From contig NZ_JAAGNX010000003.1 in the NCBI RefSeq assembly GCF_010500615.1, forward strand, positions 1-64,000: a stretch of DNA of 64,000 nucleotides. Reading direction: 5' to 3'. A program made the translations under genes and the position numbers. The notes beneath the pieces were generated by a model, which had not been told where the DNA came from, made no database searches, and saw only the letters and a list, made by a program, of their open reading frames with translations. This DNA comes from Oceanipulchritudo coccoides (GTDB taxonomy: Bacteria; Verrucomicrobiota; Verrucomicrobiia; Opitutales; Oceanipulchritudinaceae). Each line of letters begins with the position of its first letter. Within the stretch, counting starts at the first letter, position 1. Shown here one piece after another: positions 26,338 through 34,585 of the stretch.

Positions 26338-26922
26338 TTAGCGCTTCTTGCGTCGGAGGAAAGCAAACCCGAGCGCGAGAGAAGAACACGCCAGAACATA
26401 TGTGGATGGTTCAGGAACAACCGCCCAACTGACGGGTTGCGCACCAACAGAAAAGGATCCGCTGGATGAGGGAGTCAGCCCGATATCCGCCAAGGTAGCA
26501 TTTTGCACGACACCAAAACCCGAGGAGATTGTGCCCGGGGTAAATCCGACAGGTCCGTAGATTGCCCCAAAGTTAAAGTTGTTATCTTTAACATATCCAA
26601 ATGTTGTTCCAGTGACTCCGGTGACGTTATACGATACGTCCGGCAAAGGAGGTACCGTTCCCGTGATTGAACCTGTGTACAGGCCGGTGGACCCACCAGT
26701 CGCCAGGGATATAATTTCATTCTTGTTTGAAAATCCAGTAGGAAGGAATTGACCCACCAATCCAAACAATGGCACATCGGCCTGATTGGGCGAAACCGTG
26801 TAGGTTCCGCTCGTGCTGATATGGAGGTCGCTCCCGCTTTGTTCAATGGAGATCGTAATGGCTCCATAGGCGGAAGTTACTCCCGAGACAATAGACAACA
26901 GTAATATCTTAAATTTTAACAT
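26338..26922 (-). CDS. PEP-CTERM sorting domain protein
   Basis: A 194-residue secreted protein: signal peptide (ILLLSIVSGVTSAYG), a beta-rich middle of unknown function, and a C-terminal tail VVPEPSTYVLACSSLALGFAFLRRKKR, that is, a PEP motif, one TM helix and a basic end. This tail is recognised by exosortase, which cleaves and probably transfers the protein to the cell surface or extracellular matrix. The mature region (ISLATGGSTGLYTGSITG) shows no enzymatic motif. The cognate exosortase is not in the window. Confidence 0.85.
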   Translation of the reverse strand: MLKFKILLLSIVSGVTSAYGAITISIEQSGSDLHISTSGTYTVSPNQADVPLFGLVGQFLPTGFSNKNEIISLATGGSTGLYTGSITGTVPPLPDVSYNVTGVTGTTFGYVKDNNFNFGAIYGPVGFTPGTISSGFGVVQNATLADIGLTPSSSGSFSVGAQPVSWAVVPEPSTYVLACSSLALGFAFLRRKKR

Positions 26923-27111
26923 GAAGGCTAACAGATGAGAGAGTGATAAAATTACAACTGCTTAAGGGCTTTTTTTTAGTTTTTTCCAATTTGGATGACT
27001 GGACGTCTGCATTACTAACCAAGTCGGGCCATTCGAAGGTTCTGCTGTTTAATTAAGTGCTGGGACCCCTAGGGACAGGTGAATAATCGATCTCAAGGGC
27101 TCCTTTAACCA

Positions 27112-27143
27112 CAAAAAAGGGCCCGACCTTTGCGGCCGGACCC
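27112..27143 (-). terminator. Strong intrinsic terminator of the PEP-CTERM gene at 27175
   Basis: On the - strand, a 10-bp G/C-rich stem (arms 27134-27143 and 27119-27128, two G-U pairs) with the 5-nt loop GCAAA is followed directly by six T residues (27118 down to 27113). It starts about 31 bp after the stop codon of the upstream gene. Confidence 0.88.
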
Positions 27144-27174
27144 TCCCAGAAAACCCTACTCAATCAACCCTGAA

Positions 27175-27999
27175 TTATTTACGCCGACGATAGAGCACAA
27201 ACCCAATCGCCATTACTCCCAAAAGCAGCGCATATGTGGACGGCTCCGGGACCGGAGTAATTCCAGAGTCAACCCCGGTGTAAACCGTAATGTTGTCGAG
27301 GAGCACAGCTACACCCGCATCCGAGTTTGAACTTCCCACAAAAAGGAGGTTTCCAAAACCTAAATCTCGATCAAAGTCTGCAGTGTCTTCGCCCAAGCCA
27401 AATGTGACTACTTCAGCCCCATCAACCCACAAAGTGTACGTATTGGCAGCCAGTGTGTATACAGTGCTACCGACGGTGTATTCCATCGCACTGAACGAAT
27501 TGTTTAAATAGAATTCCGCAGAAGACCAGACGCCATCGGCTATGTTAGTGATAGTCGACTGAGAACTCATTTTAGAGACACCGTCCCATTTAGCGGGTCT
27601 GAACTGACTATCATCTAAAGTTGTTCCAGTAGGATTTCTTAAATATAACCCGAAACCATTTTTAGAATCGCTGGTAGGTGAAGTTCCCGAATTGCCCATA
27701 CGCATGCGAATTTCGGGATCACTGACAGCTGTGAGACCGTTATTCTGAAAGTTATAATCCAATTCGATTTTGATCCCGCCGAGGACATTTCCACCAAAAT
27801 CAACCAAGGCCTCTGGTTTACCATCGGTAACCGTATCCTGAATGCTTAAGAAACCTCCGGAAACGGCAACTTCACCAGAAACGGAATCGAATCCGCTTAG
27901 GTCAGTGACCACGCCATTGAATACATTAACGGTTGCTGCATTAGCAGAGAGAGCGAAACCGGCCGCTCCGAGAAGGGATAGTGTTTTTTTAATATGCAT
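27175..27999 (-). CDS. PEP-CTERM protein, lectin-like
   Basis: The frame is open to 28053, but the ATG at 27999 (MHIKKTLSLLGAAGFALSANA) starts a textbook signal peptide with a cleavage site after ANA, so I use it (about 274 residues). The mature part is beta-rich and resembles a concanavalin-like (LamG/lectin) sandwich: GGIKIELDYNFQNN, LWVDGAEVVTFG, VLLDNITVYTG. The tail PVPEPSTYALLLGVMAIGFVLYRRRK is a classic exosortase sorting signal of the Opitutae type. It is followed by a strong terminator. Confidence 0.87.
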   Translation of the reverse strand: MHIKKTLSLLGAAGFALSANAATVNVFNGVVTDLSGFDSVSGEVAVSGGFLSIQDTVTDGKPEALVDFGGNVLGGIKIELDYNFQNNGLTAVSDPEIRMRMGNSGTSPTSDSKNGFGLYLRNPTGTTLDDSQFRPAKWDGVSKMSSQSTITNIADGVWSSAEFYLNNSFSAMEYTVGSTVYTLAANTYTLWVDGAEVVTFGLGEDTADFDRDLGFGNLLFVGSSNSDAGVAVLLDNITVYTGVDSGITPVPEPSTYALLLGVMAIGFVLYRRRK

Positions 28000-28280
28000 T
28001 TTTTTGGATTTGAGTGAATTAGAAGAGGCGAAACTGTCTTTCAACAGACACAAATTTAAAAATCGAATTACTCAGCGCAAGCGAAAAGTAATATTTATTA
28101 CATATTTAATGTCGTGTATCGAAGCAGCAGTCAGTATCCTTACCTGTACACGTTTAAAGCACTATATAGTAACGTATTAGGAAATTTGTAAAACCAAGAA
28201 GAGCCCGGTGCTGAAGGCAGTTTTTACCTTTCGTTACCGCTTTATTTAACTTTATTAACCCAATTAGGCGGGGGCGTTAG

Positions 28281-29495
28281 TTAATATTTATGATTTTTGG
28301 TACCGCTTGGCCCCATCCCCCTCAGCGTTTCTTGTCCTGACCTCAAAACTACGGCCAGGAAGACCAAGCTGCACAGGGCCAGACTGGCAATGATCCGGAA
28401 CATGGTCGGATACCCATACAAGTCGGAAAGATAACCCATTAGGTAAGAACCGACCATCATGCCGGCCATCTTGGTGGAGACGGTCAGGCTGATGGCGGTG
28501 GCCCGCTTGGTCGAACCGGCAAGGATGGAGACAAAGACAATCGTCGCAACCTCACGCCCGGCCCACCCAAAGCAGTGAAACAGGTGCGGGACCCAGAGCC
28601 ACTCTGGCGATGCGATGAAGGATGCCGTGAGGAGACGCAAGCCTTGGGAGGCAAAGCCTAGTAGCAGGATTATCTTTGGACCGCGCAGGTCGACCCAGCG
28701 CCCCATCAAAGGAAGCGAAATAAAGGCAATGAACCCGGTGAATCCGGAAATAACGCCAATCCACGGCAGGGTGGCTCCGAGAGACCGTCCGAAGCTGTTG
28801 TAGAAACCGTTAATGGCGGGCTCTGTCAGGCTGACCAGGAAGTTCGCTGCCAAAAACCAGTACAACTGAACCGGGAGCTTTCCCTTGAAGCTAGCTTCCT
28901 CTGCCTGGGTCCGGACGGACGGGCGCTGCAGCCCGAAAACAAAAATGAGGGATATCGGTAGCAGGATTGCCGCTACAATTGTGATGGACTGAACGGTGGG
29001 GAGGAAAGCCGGCAGGACTAATGTCCCTGCCATAAAGCCAATCGATCCGAAGGAACGGTATGTGCCGTATCCTTTCCCTTGGTTTCCCGGGGGCAGATTG
29101 GCGAGGGCGAGCGCCGGCATGACTCCCATGACAGAGGTCAGGAGGATACCCCGCAGGATGCTGTAGATCAGGAAGTCACCCAGTGAATTGGCGAAGGAAA
29201 ACCAGATCAGAGTTCCGCTGATTCCAAAAGTTCCGAAGGCGATCAAGCGCCGGTAAACCCCATAGCGGTCAGCTAGCCTTCCCCAGAACGGGCTTACAAA
29301 AATGACGAGGGCATTGCCTATGGCAATGAGGATCCCCGTCTCCGTTCCCGAAAGCCCCTTTTCTACCATGTGTACAGCCTCGTAGACGCTCAATTGAGCG
29401 CCGCAACCGATCTGCAGGAAGCAGGCCATTCGGGCGTACCAAAGCATACGCTCCGAATTCTGTTGGGCTGCCGGGAGTGATTGTTCCGGGTTCAT
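28281..29495 (-). CDS. MFS transporter
   Basis: A 404-residue permease with about 12 TM helices. Between TM2 and TM3 it has the MFS loop signature in the form GRLADRYGVYRRL, and the second half has a matching LMGRWVDLRGPK. The overall pattern resembles the MFS_1-like/nucleoside-proton symporter subgroup, but the substrate cannot be predicted. It lies downstream of hydA on the same strand, separated by ~300 bp, so a shared transcript is doubtful. Confidence 0.85.
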   Translation of the reverse strand: MNPEQSLPAAQQNSERMLWYARMACFLQIGCGAQLSVYEAVHMVEKGLSGTETGILIAIGNALVIFVSPFWGRLADRYGVYRRLIAFGTFGISGTLIWFSFANSLGDFLIYSILRGILLTSVMGVMPALALANLPPGNQGKGYGTYRSFGSIGFMAGTLVLPAFLPTVQSITIVAAILLPISLIFVFGLQRPSVRTQAEEASFKGKLPVQLYWFLAANFLVSLTEPAINGFYNSFGRSLGATLPWIGVISGFTGFIAFISLPLMGRWVDLRGPKIILLLGFASQGLRLLTASFIASPEWLWVPHLFHCFGWAGREVATIVFVSILAGSTKRATAISLTVSTKMAGMMVGSYLMGYLSDLYGYPTMFRIIASLALCSLVFLAVVLRSGQETLRGMGPSGTKNHKY

Positions 29496-29794
29496 GGTTG
29501 CTGTTAAGCCGCTGCGATAAATTTCGCTACAGGATTGGGTTTAACAACAACCGGACCAGCAGGAGGAAGAGGGCCTTTCATTCGATTAGTTCTGCCAGTC
29601 TTCCAAGGTCCATCAAGGGGAAACTGCAGAAACAGCCATACAAAGGAGTCAATACCTCTAAACGCGTGATCGCTTAGATCCCTTTCTGTTGACACAGCTG
29701 CACTGTTCCTCGCTGCTATTGCCCATGCGTCGTACTCCATCGCTCCCTGCTTGCGAATGCCGACAGGCACATTTATGGGCGGATTGAGAAGAGC
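29496..29794. other. Intergenic stretch between hydA and the MFS gene
   Basis: About 300 bp. An 88-codon frame on the - strand (29504-29770) shows no recognisable motif and I do not call it. I see no clear terminator or promoter, though the MFS promoter is expected here. Confidence 0.3.
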
Positions 29795-31558
29795 TTACTT
29801 CTGGTAGAGCTTCCGGGCCTTGTATTTCGTATGGAGAAGCTTTTCGGATTTTTCGCTCAGGGGTGCTCCAAGGAAATCCGTATAGATCCGCTTGATTTCG
29901 GGGTTGTCGTGCGAGCACCGGATTGAGATGTCTTGATCTTCCTGATAAAGGCCCTCCATGCGCTTTTGACGGACAGCATCACTGATGCCGTAGGGTTGCC
30001 CTCCCCCGCCAACGCAACCGCCCGGACAGGCCATTACTTCAATGAAGTGATACGGGATTTCCTCCCCACGCTCCCGTGCCCGCCTGACTCGTTCCAAGAC
30101 CTTGCTCACATTGGCCATGCCGTGGGCGACCGCCACCCGAACCTTCGCGCCCTTGATGTCGATTTCCGCTTCCTTGACACCCTCAAGACCTCGCACGGGA
30201 TGTATACTCATCGCGTCCGGGGACAAATTCTCACCAGTCACAAGAAAATAACCGGTTCGTAGTGCCGCTTCCATTACACCGCCCGTTGCCCCAAAGATTG
30301 TACCGGCTCCGGTGTACTCACCAAGGAGTGAGTCTGCTTCCTCTTCGGGAAGCTCATCGAAGACGAGGCCGGACTGCTTGATCAGGCAAGCCAGCTCGCG
30401 AGTGGTCAGGGTCACGTCGACATCCTGATAACCCGAGGCAAACATTTCTCCGGTCCGTTCAAGCTCATACTTCTTGGCCGTGCAGGGCATGATCGAAACT
30501 TGGTAATGAGTCGCTGGATCAACCCCCATCTTTTCAGAGAAGTAAGTCTTGGCCATGACTCCCAACATCTGCTGAGGGCTTTTGGCCGTGGAGAAGTTAT
30601 CGACGAAATCATGGTGGTACTTTTCCATGTAGTCGGTCCATGCCGGACAGCAGGAGGTGATCAGCGGAAGCGAACCCTTCCCATGGGCAAAGCGCTCCAC
30701 GAATTCGCTGGCTTCCTCCATGATCGTCAAGTCGGCTGAGAAGTTGGTATCGAAGACCGCCTTGAATCCAACTCGCCGCAAAGCCGCATAAATCCGCTTG
30801 GTAAGATTAGTCCCCGGTGGGTAGCCAAATTCCTCCCCAAGGGCCACACGCACACTCGGGGCTATCTGAACGGTGCAGTACTTGTCCGGATTCTGCAAAG
30901 CCTCCCAGACCGTAGCAGTTTCATCATTCTCGACAATTGCCCCAGTGGGACAATGCGCCGCACACTGGCCACATTTGATACACGGTGAATCAGCAAGTGA
31001 AATGTCACCAGCCGGGGCCATGCGCGTGCTAATTCCACGCTCAAGAAGGGACAGCGCCCATACGTCCTGGATTTCCTGGCAGACATATACGCAACGTCCG
31101 CACTTGATGCACTTGGTGAAATCAATGGTTATCGATCCGTTTGAATTGTCTATCGGGATTTCCGGGATGTATTTTTCAAAGCGATCCCGTCGGACAGAGA
31201 ACTCTCCAGCCAGGGTTTGCAACTCGCAATTGCCATTTCGACCACACGTTAGACAGGAGTTCGGGTGGTTGGATAGGATGAGCTCAAGAACCGTCCGGCG
31301 AATTTCCGTAAGCTCACCATCATGGGTTGTAATCTCCATCCCTTCCTGGATTGGCATTGCACATGCGCGCGGCATCTTGGGACTACCGGCGATTTTCACA
31401 ACGCACATTCCACAAGCCGCCGATGGCAGCAAATCCTCATGCTTGCAGAGCGAGGGAATCTTGATGCCTGTCTGCCGGGCCGCATCCAGAATGCTTGTCC
31501 CCTCCGGGACTTCAACCGGAATTCCGTTTATCTTTGCCTGGACCAATTGTTGAATCAT
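29795..31558 (-). CDS. hydA: [FeFe]-hydrogenase catalytic subunit HydA
   Basis: This 587-residue subunit carries the H-cluster and makes or consumes H2. N-terminal domains in order: a [2Fe-2S] ferredoxin-like domain (SLCKHEDLLPSAACGMC), the His-Cys3 cluster (HPNSCLTCGRNGNC) and a two-[4Fe-4S] ferredoxin (CIKCGRCVYVC, CIKCGQCAAHCPTGA). The H-cluster motifs are canonical: TSCCPAW (L1), MPCTAKKYE (L2) and EVMACPGGCVGGGGQP (L3). With HydB and HydC encoded upstream it forms an NAD-linked trimer, a type that includes electron-bifurcating enzymes. HydE, HydF and HydG, needed for H-cluster assembly, are not in the window. Confidence 0.96.
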   Translation of the reverse strand: MIQQLVQAKINGIPVEVPEGTSILDAARQTGIKIPSLCKHEDLLPSAACGMCVVKIAGSPKMPRACAMPIQEGMEITTHDGELTEIRRTVLELILSNHPNSCLTCGRNGNCELQTLAGEFSVRRDRFEKYIPEIPIDNSNGSITIDFTKCIKCGRCVYVCQEIQDVWALSLLERGISTRMAPAGDISLADSPCIKCGQCAAHCPTGAIVENDETATVWEALQNPDKYCTVQIAPSVRVALGEEFGYPPGTNLTKRIYAALRRVGFKAVFDTNFSADLTIMEEASEFVERFAHGKGSLPLITSCCPAWTDYMEKYHHDFVDNFSTAKSPQQMLGVMAKTYFSEKMGVDPATHYQVSIMPCTAKKYELERTGEMFASGYQDVDVTLTTRELACLIKQSGLVFDELPEEEADSLLGEYTGAGTIFGATGGVMEAALRTGYFLVTGENLSPDAMSIHPVRGLEGVKEAEIDIKGAKVRVAVAHGMANVSKVLERVRRARERGEEIPYHFIEVMACPGGCVGGGGQPYGISDAVRQKRMEGLYQEDQDISIRCSHDNPEIKRIYTDFLGAPLSEKSEKLLHTKYKARKLYQK

Positions 31559-31569
31559 CTCAAATTCCT

Positions 31570-33525
31570 TTACCAGCTTGCGCCCTCTTCGGACAGATCC
31601 AAGCCAGCCTTTGCCAGCGGTTTGTCCTTCTCGATGAGGGCAATGTATTCATTATTAAAATACTTGAGTGTGGAGAGAACAGGATTGGGAGCTGTCTGTC
31701 CAAGTCCGCAGAGCGATGCGGTCTGCATACAACGACAAATTTGCCGGATGGCTTCAATGTCATCCATGCTCCCCTCACCGGAGTGGATTTTTTCCAGAAG
31801 CTGGAGCATCTGGAATCCGCCGACACGACATGGGGCGCATTTCCCGCAGGATTCGTCCACACAGAAATTCAGGTAGAACTTGGCCACATCAACCATGCAG
31901 TCCTTCTCATCCATTACGAGCATGCCTCCAGAGCCCATGATTGAGCCAAGGGACTGCAAGCTCTCGTAACTGACGGCCGTGTCCATGTGCTGGAGGGGAA
32001 TCACTCCTCCCGAGGGACCCCCAGTCTGCACCGCCTTGATGGGTGACTCGGTTCCCGCACCGCCACAAATGTCCTCAATGATGGTGCGGATCGGAATGCC
32101 CATCGGCACCTCGACCAATTGAGAATTGCGGACTTTTCCGGTCACCGCGAAGACCTTCGTCCCGCGCGACTTCTCCGTCCCAAATCCGGAATACCAGGCC
32201 CCTCCTTTTTCAAGGATGGCGGATGCCGCGGCAAGCGTCTCGACGTTATTGATCGAGGTTGGTTTGCCCCATAGACCTTTCACGGAGGGATAAGGTGGAC
32301 GTGGTTCAGGACTGCCGCGACGTCCTTCAATGGAGGCAATGAGGGCAGTCTCTTCACCACAGACAAAGGCACCTGCCCCAAGCCGTACCTCGGCATCAAA
32401 ACTAAAGTCCGTACCGAGGATGTTTTCCCCGAGAAGACCCGCTTCCCGCGCTTGATCAATAGCCCTCTGGACACGCTCGACGGCAAGTGGATATTCGGCG
32501 CGGATGTAGAAGAATCCCTTGTCTGCACCGATTGCATATGCCGAGAGCATCAGACCCTCGAGGACGGCGTGCGGATCGCCTTCAAGGACACTCCGGTCCA
32601 TAAACGCTCCGGGATCCCCTTCGTCGGCATTGCATATCACAAATTTCCTGTCCGCTTGCGGTTCACGCGTCTTGCTCCACTTGATCCATGTGGGAAACCC
32701 GGCTCCACCCCGTCCGCGGAGACCACTGACTTTCAATTCCTCGATTACCTCTTCCGGGGTCATCTCGGTCAGGGAACGCACCAGCCCGCTGTAGCCATCC
32801 GCGCGCAGGTAGGATTCAATTGAGTCTGGATCAATCTGTCCGCAGTTTCTCAATACAATCCGTTCCTGTGGATCACTGCCGCGGACCAGCAGGTCTTCGA
32901 GAATTGTACCGCCGCGAAGGCTCTCCTTGATAATATGACGGATATCCGGCCCGCTGACCCCGCCGTACGTGACGCGGGAAGGCAACAACTGCAAACAAAC
33001 GCCTTTGTTATAGAGGCCCATATCAAGGGCCCGGTAGACTCTTATCGTGCTTTTTAGACCATAAAAATCCAGTTCATCCTGGATCATCTGCTGGAAAAAC
33101 TCGGTTCGGTCGCCGTGTTTACCTGCCGATGTATCCTTGACCAGAATCGCCAGCTGCTCGCCCCCTTCAAGGCTCTCCCCGCGGTCCCTGCTGGCCATCA
33201 CACGGTCTTCGAGGAGTACGCCCTTGCGGCAGTGGTTCGCGATCAATTCGCGCGCCGAATCAGGGTTCATCGATCCAAAGACAACAGGCGGTCCGGATTC
33301 ACATTGGAATACCACCACCGGGTCGGCATAGGCCAATCCAAGGGAGCCCACCTTCTCGATCCTTATGGATGCGCCCGCTTCCTCCCGGGCTTCGACAAGA
33401 GCTTCATAAACAGCCTTTGCTCCGGCTGCAATCCCTCCCGTATCCATGCCGACTCGTATCCATGGGCCCTTTTCGGTCCCACTTTGCGCGTATTCCCTGA
33501 TGTCACTTGCCTTCAATACTTTCAT
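31570..33525 (-). CDS. hydB: NuoF-like hydrogenase subunit HydB lacking N-terminal Fe-S cysteines
   Basis: This 651-residue subunit binds NAD(H) and FMN. The NuoF core has GRGGAGFPTWIKW (FMN/NADH site), CNADEGDPGAFMDR and the C-terminal [4Fe-4S] motif ESCGKCAPCRVG. In homologues the N-terminal thioredoxin-like domain binds a [2Fe-2S] cluster through GTCG and a CxGxC-type pair. Here the corresponding segments read DTGGIAAGA and GSLGLAYAD, so those cysteines are missing. It also ends soon after the NuoF core, without a C-terminal ferredoxin domain. It overlaps hydC by 4 bp and precedes hydA by 11 bp. NADH oxidation should be intact, but internal electron wiring may differ from known bifurcating enzymes. 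Confidence 0.93.
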   Translation of the reverse strand: MKVLKASDIREYAQSGTEKGPWIRVGMDTGGIAAGAKAVYEALVEAREEAGASIRIEKVGSLGLAYADPVVVFQCESGPPVVFGSMNPDSARELIANHCRKGVLLEDRVMASRDRGESLEGGEQLAILVKDTSAGKHGDRTEFFQQMIQDELDFYGLKSTIRVYRALDMGLYNKGVCLQLLPSRVTYGGVSGPDIRHIIKESLRGGTILEDLLVRGSDPQERIVLRNCGQIDPDSIESYLRADGYSGLVRSLTEMTPEEVIEELKVSGLRGRGGAGFPTWIKWSKTREPQADRKFVICNADEGDPGAFMDRSVLEGDPHAVLEGLMLSAYAIGADKGFFYIRAEYPLAVERVQRAIDQAREAGLLGENILGTDFSFDAEVRLGAGAFVCGEETALIASIEGRRGSPEPRPPYPSVKGLWGKPTSINNVETLAAASAILEKGGAWYSGFGTEKSRGTKVFAVTGKVRNSQLVEVPMGIPIRTIIEDICGGAGTESPIKAVQTGGPSGGVIPLQHMDTAVSYESLQSLGSIMGSGGMLVMDEKDCMVDVAKFYLNFCVDESCGKCAPCRVGGFQMLQLLEKIHSGEGSMDDIEAIRQICRCMQTASLCGLGQTAPNPVLSTLKYFNNEYIALIEKDKPLAKAGLDLSEEGASW

Positions 33526-34034
33526 ACCCGCTTCCCCCGACGCTGGTTTTCAAGAATCCCGGCAACATCCTTCTGGCACAGGCGGCCATGGGTTTCCCCG
33601 TCAATGACAATTGCCGGCGCCATGCCGCAGCACCCGATACAACGCACAGTCTCCAGATGGAATTCACTGTCCGGAAGGGCCTCTCCTTCCGTGACCCCCA
33701 AGCGCTTCTCGAGTTCCTCAATCAGCTCAGAAGATCCTTTCAAATAGCAGGCAGTACCTGTGCAGACCTGGACGTTGTGCTGCCCCGGTGGAACCAACCG
33801 GAAGTAATGGTAAAACGTAATGACTTCATAGATACGGGCCAGACTGATTCCCAGTTCCTTGGCAAGCTCGTTGGCCACACCCCGTGGCACATAGCCAAAC
33901 TCATTCTGGATCGCGTGAAGTATCATGATGAGGTTTCCTTCGCGGTCCTTCCACTCGCCAACCAATTCCCGCACCTTTACCTGTACGCTCTCCACCCAGT
34001 CGAACAGGTAGCCCAGTTCCCCGGTATTGCTCAT
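33522..34034 (-). CDS. hydC: NuoE-like hydrogenase subunit HydC
   Basis: The start at 34034 (MSNTGELGYLFDW) is chosen because GGAGAG lies 9 nt upstream of it. The frame is open to an ATG at 34085 without such a site. The ~170-residue product is a NuoE/HoxE-type [2Fe-2S] protein: a helical N-terminal domain (HAIQNEFGYVPRG) and a thioredoxin-like domain with VCTGTACYLKGS and VRCIGCCGMAP, which supply the four cluster cysteines. It is the first gene of hydCBA and its stop overlaps the hydB start (ATGA). Confidence 0.93.
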   Translation of the reverse strand: MSNTGELGYLFDWVESVQVKVRELVGEWKDREGNLIMILHAIQNEFGYVPRGVANELAKELGISLARIYEVITFYHYFRLVPPGQHNVQVCTGTACYLKGSSELIEELEKRLGVTEGEALPDSEFHLETVRCIGCCGMAPAIVIDGETHGRLCQKDVAGILENQRRGKRV

Positions 34035-34088
34035 GCGTTTTCTCTCCATGTATTCCGGTTCATTTCCCGGGAACCATTGCTTCAAATA

Positions 34089-34167
34089 CTAATACTGGGA
34101 AGTCTACAAATTAGTTATGCTAATTTAAAATTTACAGCGACTACGCCAATAAGAATTTCTAATACTG
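34089..34167 (-). promoter_or_regulatory. Candidate operator region of the hydCBA operon
   Basis: A perfect inverted repeat AAATTAG-TTATG-CTAATTT (34108-34126) lies 74-92 bp before the preferred hydC start. It is flanked by two direct copies of CTAATACTG (34089-34097 and 34159-34167), whose starts are 70 bp apart. The symmetry and position suggest regulator binding sites. The motif does not match Rex, FNR or Fur consensus sites as I know them. Confidence 0.4.
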
Positions 34168-34585
34168 TGCCTGGCTGGGGCTATAACTATCCGGTTCATG
34201 GCCTGCAAAGGGCAACGCGCCGGCGAACCCGACCAGTTTCTTTGACCTGTTTTACCAAAACCAACGGAGAATAAAGGCAAAGGACACCAATGAATAAATT
34301 CACAAAAACAAGTATTCCAAAAACGCTTGATAGATCTAAAAGTTCTTTTGGAGTACTACTACTAAAGCGAATTTTTGCGCCCAGTTTTTCAAAAACCTGC
34401 CCTGCATATTTTCTTTGTTTCCTGCATAACCCCGCATAGCGCTTGACAGTTGTTGCCGCGTGGGCTCAATTATCGACTCCACCCCCGCTTTAATTCGTTC
34501 CGTCTCGTCGCCTCCCTGTCGCTTCAAGTGTAAAGAAATTATTCTGCGGAAATGAATTAATGATATAACCCTAAGTTTCCTCCCT
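34168..34585. other. Long intergenic region with one possible 46-residue ORF
   Basis: No recognised gene. A small + strand frame at 34290-34430 (MNKFTKTSIPKTLDRS onward, 46 residues) is preceded by AAAGGA five nt before its ATG, a good ribosome binding site, but the product has no known motif. A TTGACA at 34443 lacks a convincing -10 partner. The region must contain the promoter of the di-haem oxidoreductase gene. Confidence 0.3.

Noticed and set aside
29504-29770. 88-codon - strand frame between hydA and the MFS gene
   Set aside because: No motif, no ribosome binding site, composition not protein-like.
34443-34475. TTGACA box as promoter of the di-haem oxidoreductase gene
   Set aside because: At 17-18 bp spacing the -10 candidates match only three of six positions.
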